Part shown: piece by piece, positions 26,215 to 37,208 of the stretch
Numbering within the stretch: the stretch's first letter is position 1
How the letters are laid out: every line of letters begins with the position of its first letter
Assembly: GCF_009996845.1 (NCBI RefSeq)
Contig: NZ_JAACYS010000003.1
Span: forward strand, 1 to 64,000
Reading direction: 5' to 3'
Length of the DNA: 64,000 nucleotides
From: Pallidibacillus pasinlerensis
GTDB lineage: Bacteria; Bacillota; Bacilli; Bacillales; Caldibacillaceae
Made by a program: the position numbers and the translations under genes
Notes under the pieces: generated by a model
Databases searched by the model: none
What the model was told of the DNA's origin: nothing
Seen by the model: the letters and a program-made list of their open reading frames with translations, nothing else

Positions 26215-26928
26215 ATGGAACAATCAAAAGAAGAGAAAGTTCATCGAGTTTTTGAAAGTATATATCATAAATATGACAAGATGAATTCAATTATAAGTTT
26301 TCGTCAACATATTCGCTGGCGAAAAGATACAATGAAACGAATGAATGTTCAAAAAGGGAAAAAAGCCCTCGATGTTTGTTGTGGAACGGCTGACTGGACA
26401 ATTGAAATGAGTAAAGCTGTCGGAGAAGAAGGGGAAGTAATAGGGTTAGATTTTAGTGAAAATATGTTAAAGGTCGGCAGAGAGAAATTAAAAAAAGAAC
26501 AAATTAAAAATGCTAAGTTAATTCATGGTAATGCAATGGAACTACCTTTTGATGACAATTCCTTTGACCATGTCACAATCGGCTTTGGTCTGAGAAATGT
26601 TCCGGATTATATGCAAGTGTTAAAAGAAATGTATCGGGTCGTTAAACCAGGGGGAATTGTAGCTTGTTTAGATACATCACACCCAACTATGTTTGGTTTT
26701 AAACAAATTTATCAACTTTATTTTCGATACATAATGCCTCTATTTGGCAAAATTTTCGCGAAAAGTTATCAAGAATATTCTTGGCTTCAAGAATCGACTT
26801 TTAAGTTTCCGGATGCTGAAAAGTTGAAAAAAATGTTTGAAGAGGCTGGATATACAAATGTAAGTTTTAAAAGATACTTTGGTGGGGTTGCTGCCTTACA
26901 TATCGGTTACAAGCAAGAGGAGAATTAA
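26215..26928 (+). CDS. menG: Demethylmenaquinone methyltransferase MenG (UbiE family)
   Basis: The 237-residue SAM-dependent methyltransferase carries out the last step of menaquinone synthesis. The SAM motif [11 protein letters not shown] is near residues 52-61, [11 protein letters not shown] near 78, [14 protein letters not shown] near 104 and the UbiE signature YRVVKPGG near 140. AAGGGGCGAG lies before the ATG. It sits between hepS and hepT, the arrangement of B. subtilis. Confidence 0.95.
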   Translation: MEQSKEEKVHRVFESIYHKYDKMNSIISFRQHIRWRKDTMKRMNVQKGKKALDVCCGTADWTIEMSKAVGEEGEVIGLDFSENMLKVGREKLKKEQIKNAKLIHGNAMELPFDDNSFDHVTIGFGLRNVPDYMQVLKEMYRVVKPGGIVACLDTSHPTMFGFKQIYQLYFRYIMPLFGKIFAKSYQEYSWLQESTFKFPDAEKLKKMFEEAGYTNVSFKRYFGGVAALHIGYKQEEN

Positions 26929-26954
26929 TGGTATGGACAAGCTAGGTGGAACAA

Positions 26955-27917
26955 ATGAATTATAAAAAAGTGTATTCAATTTTGAACAAGGATTTAAAAA
27001 TTATAGAAAAAGAATTAGAAAATGTACTTGAAGCTGATTCTCCAATATTAAAGGAATCGTCCTTACATTATTTGCAAGCCGGAGGAAAAAGAATCCGTCC
27101 GGTCTTTGTCCTTTTATCGGCAAAATTTGGTGATTATAATATCGATACAGTTAAAGATGTTGCCGTAGCGCTAGAGTTGATTCACATGGCTTCGCTCATA
27201 CATGATGATGTAATTGATGATGCATATACAAGAAGAGGACGTCCTACTGTCAAAGCAAAGTGGGATAATAAAATTTCGATGTATACTGGGGATTTTATAT
27301 TAGCTCTTTCGTTAGAAATTATTACATCCCTTGAAGATCACAATGCACATAAAATATTATCTGATACAATAGTAGAGCTAAGTGTTGGTGAAATTGAGCA
27401 AATTCGTGACAAATATAACTTTGATCAATCAATAACGAATTACTTTCGAAGAATAAAGAGAAAAACGGCTCTTTTAATTGCTGCTAGTTGTAAACTTGGC
27501 GCAATCGCAGCTAATGTACCTTCTCACTTACAAAAGAAGTTATATTATTTTGGTTACTATGCTGGAATGGCATTTCAAATTACTGATGATATATTGGATT
27601 TTACTTCGACGGAAGAAAAACTAGGTAAACCAGTTGGTGGAGATTTACTTCAAGGTAATATTACTTTACCGGTACTATTTGCGATGAAGGATCCTGAATT
27701 AAAACAAAAAATATCAACAGTACATGAATTAATGGATCCTGATGAACTTCATAATATTATTCAACTAATCATTAATACAGATGCAATTCAAAAATCGAAT
27801 CAAATTTGTACGATGTATTTAAATAAAGCATATGAAATGTTAAGTGATCTCCCTGAAAATGATACAAAATTAATGTTAAAAACGATGTTAAACTTTATAG
27901 GAAAACGGAATTTTTAA
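26955..27917 (+). CDS. hepT: Heptaprenyl diphosphate synthase component II
   Basis: The 320-residue catalytic subunit is a trans-prenyltransferase. The first aspartate motif [16 protein letters not shown] is near residues 80-95, and the second, [18 protein letters not shown], near 210. GGKRIRP at residue 43 binds isopentenyl diphosphate. The ATG at 26955 fits the AGGTGGA site; an in-frame GTG nine bases earlier overlaps that site. With hepS it supplies the menaquinone side chain. Confidence 0.94.
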   Translation: MNYKKVYSILNKDLKIIEKELENVLEADSPILKESSLHYLQAGGKRIRPVFVLLSAKFGDYNIDTVKDVAVALELIHMASLIHDDVIDDAYTRRGRPTVKAKWDNKISMYTGDFILALSLEIITSLEDHNAHKILSDTIVELSVGEIEQIRDKYNFDQSITNYFRRIKRKTALLIAASCKLGAIAANVPSHLQKKLYYFGYYAGMAFQITDDILDFTSTEEKLGKPVGGDLLQGNITLPVLFAMKDPELKQKISTVHELMDPDELHNIIQLIINTDAIQKSNQICTMYLNKAYEMLSDLPENDTKLMLKTMLNFIGKRNF

Positions 27918-27935
27918 TTTTAATTATGTAAACAT

Positions 27936-27964
27936 TTGCAAAGTTTATATTCCAGTGGTATTAT
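27936..27964 (+). promoter_or_regulatory. Putative promoter of ndk
   Basis: TTGCAA at 27936-27941, 17 bases, then TATTAT at 27959-27964 preceded by TGG, giving an extended -10. Confidence 0.55.
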
Positions 27965-28005
27965 TTTTTTGGAATATTTTACTAAAAAATGGGGTGGAGA
28001 GAAAA

Positions 28006-28452
28006 ATGGAAAGAACATTTTTGATGGTGAAACCTGATGGAGTGCAAAGAAACATTATTGGTGAGATTGTTTCGAGATTTGAAAGAAAAGGCTTCCAACT
28101 AGTTGGTGCTAAACTAATGCAAATTCCAACAAATCTAGCTGAACAACATTATGGTGAACATAAAGAAAAACCATTTTTCGGAGAATTAGTAGATTTCATT
28201 ACATCAGGACCAGTGTTTGCGATGGTTTGGGAAGGTGAAAACGTAATTGCTACTGCACGTCAAATGATGGGTTCAACAAATCCAAAAGATGCACAACCAG
28301 GCACAATCCGTGGAGACTTTGGCTTAACAGTAGGTAAAAACGTTATCCATGGTTCAGACTCACCAGAAAGTGCTGAAAGAGAAATTAATTTATTTTTTAA
28401 AGAAGAAGAGTTAGTAAACTATTCAAAGTTAATGAATGAGTGGATCTATTAA
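28006..28452 (+). CDS. ndk: Nucleoside diphosphate kinase
   Basis: The 148-residue enzyme transfers phosphate among nucleoside di- and triphosphates. [10 protein letters not shown] near residue 6 and the catalytic histidine in [16 protein letters not shown] near residue 115 are intact. ATG 28006 follows GGGGTGGAGAG; upstream in-frame codons lie in the promoter and have no site. Length matches the 149-residue B. subtilis enzyme. Confidence 0.97.
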   Translation: MERTFLMVKPDGVQRNIIGEIVSRFERKGFQLVGAKLMQIPTNLAEQHYGEHKEKPFFGELVDFITSGPVFAMVWEGENVIATARQMMGSTNPKDAQPGTIRGDFGLTVGKNVIHGSDSPESAEREINLFFKEEELVNYSKLMNEWIY

Positions 28453-28486
28453 TTTAATGTTTGTACATACATAACTGTACGGCCTA

Positions 28487-29342
<856 letters not shown>

Positions 29343-29348
29343 GATAAA

Positions 29349-29379
29349 GTGGATTGTAGAAGATACAGTCCATTTTTTA
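29349..29379 (+). terminator. Terminator of cheR
   Basis: TGGATTGT pairs with ACAGTCCA around AGAAGAT, then TTTTTT. Confidence 0.8.
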
Positions 29380-29543
29380 TATAATTGATACTTCACTTTA
29401 ATAAAATGTACAATTTATTACCAATATACTCGTTATACTAAAATAATTTTAATAATTTAAAAGTTTTTTCTAACTTTTTAAATAAAATTTTCTCTGAAAG
29501 TGATATAATAGAAAAAATAGATTTAATAGAGGTGAAAGTAATA

Positions 29544-30716
29544 ATGCGTTATTTAACAGCAGGAGAATCCCATGGACCGGGATTAACAGTAATTATTGAA
29601 GGACTACCGGCAGGATTGCCACTAACAGCGGAGGAGATAAATGAATCTTTACGACTTCGACAAGGTGGTTATGGTCGTGGTAGAAGAATGCAAATTGAAA
29701 AGGATCAAGTAAAAATTACAGCTGGAGTAAGACATGGGAAAACTATCGGTTCGCCAGTATCCTTTTTCGTTGAAAATAGAGATTGGAAACATTGGACTGA
29801 TATTATGGGAATTGAGCCAATTGATGAAGATGAAGCTAAAGACCTTAGACGAGTTGTTACAAGACCACGACCTGGTCATGCAGATTTAAATGGTGGTATT
29901 AAATATGGTCATCGTGACCTACGTAATGTTTTAGAACGTTCTTCTGCGAGAGAAACAGCTGCAAGAGTTGCTGTAGGTGCAGTAGCTAAAATTTTATTAA
30001 AACATTTAGGTATTGAGTTAGCGAGTCATGTTGTAGAAATTGGCGGCGTGAAAGCAGAAGCACAATCAATAAGTGAAGTTGAAAAAATTAGAGAAATCGC
30101 TGATCAATCTCCAGTCCGTTGTTTAGATGAGGAAGCTGCTCAAAAAATGATGAACTTAATTGATGAAACAAAGAAAAATGGTAATTCAATTGGCGGTGTA
30201 GTAGAAGTTATTGCAACCGGTATGCCTCCTGGTGTTGGAAGCCATGTTCACTACGACCGTAAACTTGATGCGAAAATTGCAGGTGCAGTAGTAAGCATCA
30301 ACGCTTTTAAAGGGGTTGAGTTTGGTATCGGGTTTGAAGCTGCACGTAGACCGGGAAGTGAAGTCCATGATGAAATTCTATGGAATGAAGAGCAAGGGTA
30401 CTTCCGGAAAACAAATCGCTTAGGTGGTTTTGAAGGTGGTATGACCACAGGTATGCCAATTGTTGTAAGAGGTGTGATGAAACCAATTCCAACACTTTAC
30501 AAACCTTTAACGAGTGTTGATATTGAAACAAAAGAACCATTTAAAGCTAGTGTAGAACGTTCCGATGCTTGTGCTGTACCTGCTGCTTCAGTAGTTTGTG
30601 AACATGTAGTTGCTTGGGAACTGGCCCGTGCTTTATCAGAACAATTCTATTCTGACCAAATGGATAAAATGAAGGAGCAAATTGACGAGTTTCGTCGTTA
30701 TGCGAGGGAATTTTAA
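29544..30716 (+). CDS. aroC: Chorismate synthase
   Basis: The 390-residue FMN-dependent enzyme converts EPSP to chorismate (called aroF in B. subtilis). Signature blocks are GESHGPG near residue 8, [30 protein letters not shown] near 115-144 and the C-terminal [18 protein letters not shown] 29544 follows GAGGTG at eight bases; an in-frame GTG 12 bases upstream lies in that site. An extended -10 TGATATAAT lies near 29501-29509. It starts the aroC-aroB-aroA operon and overlaps aroB by one base. Confidence 0.97.
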   Translation: MRYLTAGESHGPGLTVIIEGLPAGLPLTAEEINESLRLRQGGYGRGRRMQIEKDQVKITAGVRHGKTIGSPVSFFVENRDWKHWTDIMGIEPIDEDEAKDLRRVVTRPRPGHADLNGGIKYGHRDLRNVLERSSARETAARVAVGAVAKILLKHLGIELASHVVEIGGVKAEAQSISEVEKIREIADQSPVRCLDEEAAQKMMNLIDETKKNGNSIGGVVEVIATGMPPGVGSHVHYDRKLDAKIAGAVVSINAFKGVEFGIGFEAARRPGSEVHDEILWNEEQGYFRKTNRLGGFEGGMTTGMPIVVRGVMKPIPTLYKPLTSVDIETKEPFKASVERSDACAVPAASVVCEHVVAWELARALSEQFYSDQMDKMKEQIDEFRRYAREF

Positions 30717-31804
30717 TGGAAAAGTTAATTACAGTTAAAGCTGAAAGTAAAACATATCCGGTAATTGTTGGAAATAATTGTTTAAGAAAAATTAATGATA
30801 TTTTAAATCAATTAAGCCCTTCATCAATTTGTATAGTGACAGATGAAAAGGTAAAAGAATTACATTTAGACGCTTTTTTGAATGAATTATCCGATGATTT
30901 CGAAATCCATTTATTTACAACACCACGCGGCGAAGAAGCAAAGTCGTTTGAAGTATACAAACAGCTTGTTGAATTTACAGCTAGAAAAGGGTTGGATCGG
31001 AAATCTCTTCTCATTGCATTAGGTGGGGGTGCTGTCGGTGACTTAACCGGATTCGCCGCAGCGACCTTCATGCGAGGAATTGAATTTATTCAAGTTCCAA
31101 CAACTATATTAGCCCATGATAGCTCAGTCGGTGGAAAAACTGGTATAAATTTACAAACTGGTAAAAATTTAATAGGTTCTTTCCATCACCCTGAAGCAGT
31201 TTTATATCATTTGCCGTTTTTAAACTCTTTATCTAAAAGTGAAAAACGCGCTGGATTTGCAGAAATAATTAAAGAAGCGATGATACATCCACAAAGCTTC
31301 TTGCCGGAACTTATGAATCAATTTCAAAGTGTATCAGATTTAAATGGTGAACAATTAATCGAACCTTTGATTCGAGGTATTGAAACAAAGAGATTATATG
31401 TAGAACAAGATGAAAAGGAAATGGGTGTTCGTGCCTTTTTAAATTTAGGTCATACACTTGGACATGCTATCGAAGCAAATGTTGGTTATGGGAAAATCAC
31501 CCACGGAGAAGCCGTTTTAATTGGAATTATATTTGCACTTAAATTAAGTGAAAAAATGTTCAAGAAAGATTTGCAAATTTCTAGTTTTGTTAATTGGGTA
31601 AAAAAGCTTGATTATGCTACATATTTACCTGAAGATTTATCATTTTCGGATCTTATAAATACAATGAAACATGATAAGAAAACTATATCAGGTCAAATTC
31701 GCTTTGTCCTGTTGGATGGATATGGAAAACCTGTACTCAAAGAAGTAACAGAAGAATTACTATTGGAAACATTAGAAGAATGGAAAAGAGAAAATATGAA
31801 TTAA
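30716..31804 (+). CDS. aroB: 3-dehydroquinate synthase
   Basis: The 362-residue NAD and metal-dependent enzyme cyclises DAHP to 3-dehydroquinate. Motifs include ALGGGAVGDLTGFAAATFMRG near residues 100-120, PTTILAHDSSVGGKTGIN near 128, and metal-ligand histidines in NLGHTLGHAIE near 244 and ITHGEAV near 260. The start overlaps the aroC stop (TAATG). Length is identical to B. subtilis AroB. Confidence 0.97.
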   Translation: MEKLITVKAESKTYPVIVGNNCLRKINDILNQLSPSSICIVTDEKVKELHLDAFLNELSDDFEIHLFTTPRGEEAKSFEVYKQLVEFTARKGLDRKSLLIALGGGAVGDLTGFAAATFMRGIEFIQVPTTILAHDSSVGGKTGINLQTGKNLIGSFHHPEAVLYHLPFLNSLSKSEKRAGFAEIIKEAMIHPQSFLPELMNQFQSVSDLNGEQLIEPLIRGIETKRLYVEQDEKEMGVRAFLNLGHTLGHAIEANVGYGKITHGEAVLIGIIFALKLSEKMFKKDLQISSFVNWVKKLDYATYLPEDLSFSDLINTMKHDKKTISGQIRFVLLDGYGKPVLKEVTEELLLETLEEWKRENMN

Positions 31805-31823
31805 TAGAGGAAGGGTATTGTAT

Positions 31824-33110
31824 ATGAATCATATTCGACTAAATAATTCGAATTTTCGAGTTAAAGGAAAGCTATCCGTCCCGGGTGACAAATCGATTTC
31901 CCATCGCGCGGTTATGTTTGGGTCATTAGCGGAAGGAAGAACTGTTATTACCAACTTCTTACGTGGTGATGACTGTTTAGCTACAATTGATTGTTTCCGT
32001 AAAATGGGAGTAAAAATTGAAGAAGTAAACGGTAAAATCATCGTTGATGGAGTTGGAACGACCGGATTAAAAGAACCTGAAGATATACTATATACAGGGA
32101 ACTCAGGAACAACAGCAAGACTTTTATTAGGTTTATTGAGTGGACTTCCTTTTTATTCTGTATTAAATGGTGATGAATCTTTAAATAATCGTCCAATGTC
32201 ACGTGTTGCCGATCCTTTGAAATTAATGGGGGCAAAAATTTGGGGACGAGAACATGATAATAAATTACCGATGGCCATTCGTGGTACAAAGCTTTCTGCA
32301 ATACAATATGAACTTCCGGTTGCAAGTGCTCAAGTAAAATCAGCCCTAATTTTAGCAGGTTTATTAGCTGAAGGCGATACAAAAGTAACTGGAAAAATCC
32401 AATCTCGGGATCATACAGAAAAGCTTTTACAACAATTTGGTGTACAATTACAAATAAATGAAAATGAAATTAACATAAAAGGTGGTCAAACTTTACAAGG
32501 TACAGATGTATTTGTACCTGGCGACATCTCTTCAGCTGCCTTTTTCATTGCTTTAGCATTAATTGTTCCCGGAGCGGAACTTGTTCTTGAAAATGTAGGT
32601 TTAAATGAAACAAGAACTGGCATTATCGATGTAGTTAAAGCAATGGGTGGAGATATAGAGATTGAGACGATTCAAAGTGAAGGTGAGTCATACGGTAATT
32701 TACGAATCAAATATAGTGATTTGAAAGCAACAGAAATCAGTGGTGCAATTATTCCACGTTTAATTGATGAAATTCCAATCATAGCTTTAATCGCAACCCA
32801 ATCGGAAGGTACAACAGTAATTCAAGATGCTGCTGAATTAAAGGTTAAAGAAACAGACAGAATCGAAGCTGTTGTAACTGAACTAAAAAAATTAGGTGCA
32901 AATATTGAAGCGACAAAGGACGGAATGATTATCCACGGGAAATCAAAACTTAACGGTGGTCAAGTAAAAACGTATGGTGATCACCGTATTGGGATGATGC
33001 TGGCAATTGCGAGTTTTATAAGTTCAGGTGAAATCATTTTAGAAAATCCGGACTGTATAAAAATTTCTTATCCAAACTTTTTTGAAGACTTAAACAAAAT
33101 AGCACAATAG
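31824..33110 (+). CDS. aroA: 3-phosphoshikimate 1-carboxyvinyltransferase (EPSP synthase)
   Basis: The 428-residue enzyme condenses shikimate 3-phosphate with phosphoenolpyruvate (aroE in B. subtilis). All four class II signatures are visible: GDKSISHR near residue 20, SAQVK near 166, RDHTE near 193 and NETR near 263; class II enzymes are the ones less sensitive to glyphosate. Later motifs KVKETDRI and GDHRIGM are also intact. ATG 31824 fits the AGAGGAAGGG site. The aroH, trp, hisC and tyrA genes that lie between aroB and this gene in B. subtilis are missing here. Confidence 0.96.
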   Translation: MNHIRLNNSNFRVKGKLSVPGDKSISHRAVMFGSLAEGRTVITNFLRGDDCLATIDCFRKMGVKIEEVNGKIIVDGVGTTGLKEPEDILYTGNSGTTARLLLGLLSGLPFYSVLNGDESLNNRPMSRVADPLKLMGAKIWGREHDNKLPMAIRGTKLSAIQYELPVASAQVKSALILAGLLAEGDTKVTGKIQSRDHTEKLLQQFGVQLQINENEINIKGGQTLQGTDVFVPGDISSAAFFIALALIVPGAELVLENVGLNETRTGIIDVVKAMGGDIEIETIQSEGESYGNLRIKYSDLKATEISGAIIPRLIDEIPIIALIATQSEGTTVIQDAAELKVKETDRIEAVVTELKKLGANIEATKDGMIIHGKSKLNGGQVKTYGDHRIGMMLAIASFISSGEIILENPDCIKISYPNFFEDLNKIAQ

Positions 33111-33126
33111 AATATTAATTTAAAAA

Positions 33127-33209
33127 CACCTCCACGGTTATAAGATAAGCAAATTTTTAGCATATTTTCCATTTTTTCTTCATAGCTTGTCTTAAGACTA
33201 GTGGAGGTG
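33127..33209 (+). other. Hairpin that would mask the Shine-Dalgarno of a remnant frame
   Basis: CACCTCCAC at 33127-33135 is the exact complement of GTGGAGGTG at 33201-33209, which includes the ribosome binding site of the short frame at 33215. AAGATAAGC at 33142-33150 also pairs with GCTTGTCTT at 33185-33193. There is no terminal U-run, so it is not an ordinary terminator. Confidence 0.6.
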
Positions 33210-33214
33210 AATTT

Positions 33215-33790
33215 ATGATGCATATCATTGAAAATGTTACAATGGTTAGACAAGATAAAATGGAAACGATGTCACTACTATTAAAAACGATTGAATTTTA
33301 GCTGTCCAACTAAATTTCACGAAATATATACATGAAAATGAATGCGAAAGATTTTGTTATGACTTCCACTTACGTATTTTTAAATAAGAGTGTACCTAAA
33401 CTAAACAGTAATTTAGAAATAGAAGAATTTAGTCGAAGTCCTATTATATCACATGCAATTCATCCCCCAACGTGAAAAAATTCCTCATAATTCAAACGGC
33501 TTAAAAACATACACCTTTTAATATAGAAACATTAAAGCGGATAAGTAATTACCCTGTTAAAGGATAATTGCAAGCAGGTGGTGAGTTAAGTTATAATTTA
33601 TTTTTATTGAATGAAGATTGTCAAGTAATGGAAGACCATAAAAAGTTTTCTTTAGCTGTCACTTTCCATAAAAGGAAAATTGTTCGAGCTGGAAGAAAAG
33701 CGAAATGGATTCCAGAAAATGGTGGGTGAAGAATTAAACTTATGAAACCTGCCTTTTTGAAATAAAAAAATGAAGTAGATTTTGGAGTAA
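33215..33790 (+). pseudogene. Decayed coding remnants between aroA and ypiA
   Basis: This 700-base gap holds several short plus-strand frames interrupted by stops and frame changes. One of 28 codons starts at 33215 with a strong GGAGGTG site (MMHIIENVTMVRQDKMETM). Another, about 33331-33474, reads NAKDFVMTSTYVFLNKSVPK. A third of about 50 codons ends at 33729 and has protein-like content (QVMEDHKKFSLAVTF, then KRKIVRAGRKAKWIP). I cannot name the ancestral family. Composition matches the surroundings. It may be one or two broken genes rather than noise; the evidence is moderate at best. Confidence 0.33.
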
Positions 33791-33818
33791 TAGATGTAGT
33801 AAAGAAGGAGCAATCGTA

Positions 33819-35084
33819 ATGAGTAAAGTTAAACAATGTATTCAAGCTTTGGAAATGGGACAATTAACACGTGCAAAAGAAATTTTTGATTCAATAAAAA
33901 ATCAAGGAACAGAAGAAGAACAATTTCTATTAGCTGAACAATTGAACCAATTAGGATTTTTAGAACAGGCTGCAAGTTTGTATCAAGATTTATTACAAAA
34001 TTATCCCGACGACGGAGAATTACTAACAATTTTAGCTGACATTTATATTCAATTAGACCGTGAAGACGAAGCGTTAAATATTTTAAGACAAATAAATATA
34101 AATGACCCATTCTATATACAATCACTAATTATCCAAGCAGACTTGTATGATTCACAAGGACTTTACGAAGTTTGTGAACAAAAATTATTAGAAGCTGAAA
34201 AAATCGACCCAAATGAACCAATCATCCAACTTGCCTTAGCTGAATTTTATGCCTCAATTGGTCGCTTTGCTGAAGCTATATATAAATTTGAACAAATTTT
34301 ACCCCAAGCAGAGGAAATCGGAAATACAAATATAAATCAACGTTTAGCCGAAATTTATTCGACTGCAGGAGAATTCGAAAAGGCTATTCATTATTATGAA
34401 AAAGTATTAGATGAAAAACTTGATATTGACTCATTATTTGGTTATGGATTTACAGCTTATCAAGCAGGTATGTTTGAACGTGCAATAGAAAAACTAAATG
34501 AGACGATAGAACTTGACCGAGATTACCATAGTGCTTATTTACCATTAGCAAGAAGTTATGAACATATTGAGGATCTTGACAATGCTTTAAAGTTTGCTAA
34601 AAAAGGAATTGAAGTAAACCCATTTCAAAAAGAACTTTATTTGTATGCCGGTAAAATCTGTTTAAAACTTGGGGAAGAGCAAGACGCTGAACATTACTTT
34701 AAAGAAGCAATTAAACTGGACCCTTCATATTTAGACGCTGTGTTAACTTTAAATAAATTGTATTTAAAACAAATGCGCTATGCAGACATTATTGATTTAG
34801 TTGAACCGATGCTAAATGATGGTGAAGAAGATCCATATTTACTTTGGGATTATGCAGTAAGTTGTGAACAAGAAGAACGATATTCGGAAGCATTAAATGC
34901 ATACCAAAAAGCATATAAATATTTAAAAGAGAATATGGAGTTCATGCAAAGTTATGGAATTTTTCTTTTAGAAGAAGGAAATCAAGCACAAGCTATCGAA
35001 GTATTTAAACAACTTCGAAAAATGGACCCAACAAATGTTGAATACATCGAACTCTTGGAGAGATTAGAAGAAAATCTTGATTAA
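33819..35084 (+). CDS. ypiA: TPR repeat protein YpiA
   Basis: The 421-residue soluble protein is built almost entirely of tetratricopeptide repeats, about ten, with typical positions such as GRFAEAIYKFEQILP, GEFEKAIHYYEKVLD and ERYSEALNAYQKAYKYL. It corresponds to YpiA of B. subtilis in size and place, ahead of ypiB and the qcr genes. AAGGAGCA precedes the ATG. Function is unknown; TPR arrays usually hold protein partners. Confidence 0.88.
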   Translation: MSKVKQCIQALEMGQLTRAKEIFDSIKNQGTEEEQFLLAEQLNQLGFLEQAASLYQDLLQNYPDDGELLTILADIYIQLDREDEALNILRQININDPFYIQSLIIQADLYDSQGLYEVCEQKLLEAEKIDPNEPIIQLALAEFYASIGRFAEAIYKFEQILPQAEEIGNTNINQRLAEIYSTAGEFEKAIHYYEKVLDEKLDIDSLFGYGFTAYQAGMFERAIEKLNETIELDRDYHSAYLPLARSYEHIEDLDNALKFAKKGIEVNPFQKELYLYAGKICLKLGEEQDAEHYFKEAIKLDPSYLDAVLTLNKLYLKQMRYADIIDLVEPMLNDGEEDPYLLWDYAVSCEQEERYSEALNAYQKAYKYLKENMEFMQSYGIFLLEEGNQAQAIEVFKQLRKMDPTNVEYIELLERLEENLD

Positions 35085-35119
35085 AATGCATGTAATTCAA
35101 CTAAAGGAGGGAGAATACG

Positions 35120-35665
35120 GTGGTCGCTCCTGTTTCGGTTAATGAGAAAAAAGAATTTATCCGTTGGTTTTTAAATAATTATCAATTAAAGCGCCGGGAG
35201 TGTGTGTGGATTTTAAATTATCTTTTAAGTCATGATCAACTAATGGAGAAGGTGCATTTTGTTGAACATGCGGAATATTGTCCACGAGGAATTGTGATGA
35301 GTACAATTTGTGTTGATGATGTTCCATTCAGATTTTATAAAGATTCGATCATGACAACTGATGCAGAAAAATCCTTCCATGATATTCGTTTGAATCGTGA
35401 CCAAGATATTTATATCCAATTAAATTTTAAGTCCGTTCATAAATCACACCAATATGCTTTAGTATTGGAAAATAACCCTTATATGCCTGATATCGTTCAA
35501 ATTTCAGAAAAAGAACGTGAACTCGCAAATAAATTTTTACAATCCTCCATTAAAGAATTTCAACTAGAGCGACTACGGAAAGAAATTGATCAGGCACTAG
35601 ACAATAATGACAAGGAAGCCTTTCAAAAACTATCAGAACAATATAATAAAATTCTAAAGCAATAA
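35120..35665 (+). CDS. ypiB: YpiB family protein (UPF0302)
   Basis: The 181-residue soluble protein matches the UPF0302/YpiB family: an N-terminal globular part ([26 protein letters not shown]) and a helical, charged C-terminus. The GTG start follows AAGGAGGGAG at seven bases. It lies 35 bases after ypiA and is likely cotranscribed. The family function is not established. Confidence 0.85.
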   Translation: MVAPVSVNEKKEFIRWFLNNYQLKRRECVWILNYLLSHDQLMEKVHFVEHAEYCPRGIVMSTICVDDVPFRFYKDSIMTTDAEKSFHDIRLNRDQDIYIQLNFKSVHKSHQYALVLENNPYMPDIVQISEKERELANKFLQSSIKEFQLERLRKEIDQALDNNDKEAFQKLSEQYNKILKQ

Positions 35666-35749
35666 TACTTCTTAGAATTAGTGAATATGTAAATGGCATT
35701 TTATTTTAGTTTTTAACAGAAATGTTATATAAAAAATAATATTACGAAT

Positions 35750-35829
35750 AAGGTGGCGCGACTGGAAAAATGTTTCGTCCAAATTCAGTGGGAATATAAA
35801 ACCCATTTGACGAGATTATCCGCCACCTT
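35750..35829. repeat. Degenerate GC-rich palindromic element, copy 3
   Basis: The 80-base element begins AAGGTGGCG (35750-35758) and ends CGCCACCTT (35821-35829), perfect inverted ends of the same type as copy 1. The GCGACT start and CCGCCACC end are kept, but the middle is AT-rich and decayed. The 388-base gap to ypiF holds this element, a terminator and AT-rich DNA. Confidence 0.72.
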
Positions 35830-35846
35830 TATTTTGCAGAATTTAT

Positions 35847-35876
35847 GGAGCTGAATTTTAATAGCTCCTTTTTTTA
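35847..35876 (+). terminator. Terminator downstream of ypiA-ypiB
   Basis: GGAGCT at 35847-35852 pairs with AGCTCC at 35863-35868 around GAATTTTAAT, followed by TTTTTTT. Confidence 0.82.
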
Positions 35877-36053
35877 TTAAATAACTATAATTATAATGTT
35901 CGATAAATTGTCCGAAAATGTTCACAAATTATTCAAAAAATAAATAGTAACTATGCTATTCTTTAATTAGAATATACAAATAATTCTATTCTTTTAAATA
36001 ATTCTGGTAAAATATGTATAGAGAAAGATTTTGATTAATAGGGTGGTGAAATT

Positions 36054-36536
36054 GTGAAATGGAATGCGAGAGACGCTACAGTCTTTTTTAATGAGAAAGA
36101 GTATATTGATACGGTTTGTATACCACTAGTCCCAATTGCATTTGAAGGAGATGGTAAAACAGCTGCTAATGAAAGCGAATTTATCGATTTAGTCACAAGA
36201 GCAATTGAAAAACAATTTAAAGGCAGAATTCTTTTATTACCACCATTTATTTATTTTCGTTCTTCTGAAGAAGAACTAAGTAGATTATTTGATTATTGGG
36301 AGAATTATATTGAAAACGGTTACTTTAAACATATAATTTTCATTACAAGTAATCCTTTCTGGCAAAAAGTAATTAATGGTAATTATAAAGTGATATGGCT
36401 TCCTTCGATTCCGTTAGAGCATTTGGATGAATCAACTAAATTGAGGGTTATTAATAATCAAGCTGAACAGGTTATTGATCACATAATTCACCATTGGCAA
36501 GAGGTAGAAAGGCGTAATAATTTACAGAAAAAATAA
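36054..36536 (+). CDS. ypiF: YpiF family protein (DUF2487)
   Basis: The 160-residue soluble protein matches YpiF, which precedes qcrA in Bacillus. It starts with GTG (MKWNARDATVFF) behind GGGTGGTGA, and contains VDTVCIPLVPIAF-like and LLLPPFIYF strands suggesting an alpha/beta fold. No catalytic motif is apparent. Function is unknown; its constant place before the qcr operon is the main clue. Confidence 0.82.
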   Translation: MKWNARDATVFFNEKEYIDTVCIPLVPIAFEGDGKTAANESEFIDLVTRAIEKQFKGRILLLPPFIYFRSSEEELSRLFDYWENYIENGYFKHIIFITSNPFWQKVINGNYKVIWLPSIPLEHLDESTKLRVINNQAEQVIDHIIHHWQEVERRNNLQKK

Positions 36537-36584
36537 ATTATTATATCTTTTTTAAATAAATTAATATATTTAAATTTATTTTAA

Positions 36585-36613
36585 TTGACCTAACAATTTA
36601 TATCATTTAATAT
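36585..36613 (+). promoter_or_regulatory. Putative promoter of qcrABC
   Basis: TTGACC at 36585-36590, 17 bases, then TAATAT at 36608-36613, 60 bases ahead of the qcrA start. Confidence 0.5.
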
Positions 36614-36672
36614 TGGAAATAAATACCTTAATATAAAAAACTATTAATTTAGCAGATTGGGGGGATTTGCTA

Positions 36673-37206
36673 ATGAGTAAAGAAAAGCAGTCGGGAAAAG
36701 AAAAACAAGATATTTCAAGACGCCAATTTTTATCCTATTCAATTATGGGTGTGGGAGGATTTATGGCGGCTGCTACTGTAATGCCAATGTTAAGAATGGC
36801 AATTGATCCTGTTTTGAAAGCTGAGGCGAGTGGAGATTTTATTGCAACAAATGTAAAAGTAGATGAAATTACTACTGAACCTCAACGGGTCGACTTTAAC
36901 TTTGAACAAAAAGACGGTTGGTATGAATCTACTGTAACGCAAACGGCATGGGTTTATAAAGATGAAAATGGGGAAATCGTTGCGCTATCACCAATTTGTA
37001 AACATCTCGGTTGTACAGTAAGTTGGAACTCAAGTGATAATTACCCAGATAAATTTTACTGCCCATGTCATAAAGGAGTGTATGATAAAGACGGTACTAA
37101 TGTACCTGGAACACCACCGAGGGGACCACTTGATCGTTATCAATATCAAATTAATGATGGCGTCCTCTATTTAAGTAGACGAGCAAGTGAAGTAGGGGGA
37201 GAGTAA
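36673..37206 (+). CDS. qcrA: Menaquinol:cytochrome c reductase Rieske subunit QcrA
   Basis: The 177-residue Rieske protein has a basic N-terminus with SRRQFLSY, one membrane anchor near residues 22-40 and the [2Fe-2S] motifs CKHLGCTV near 116 and CPCHKGVYD near 137, with both cysteine pairs and histidines present. It passes electrons from menaquinol within the b6c-type complex. ATG 36673 is eight bases after a GGGGGG site. It is followed by qcrB after two bases. Confidence 0.96.
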   Translation: MSKEKQSGKEKQDISRRQFLSYSIMGVGGFMAAATVMPMLRMAIDPVLKAEASGDFIATNVKVDEITTEPQRVDFNFEQKDGWYESTVTQTAWVYKDENGEIVALSPICKHLGCTVSWNSSDNYPDKFYCPCHKGVYDKDGTNVPGTPPRGPLDRYQYQINDGVLYLSRRASEVGGE

Positions 37207-37208
37207 TC

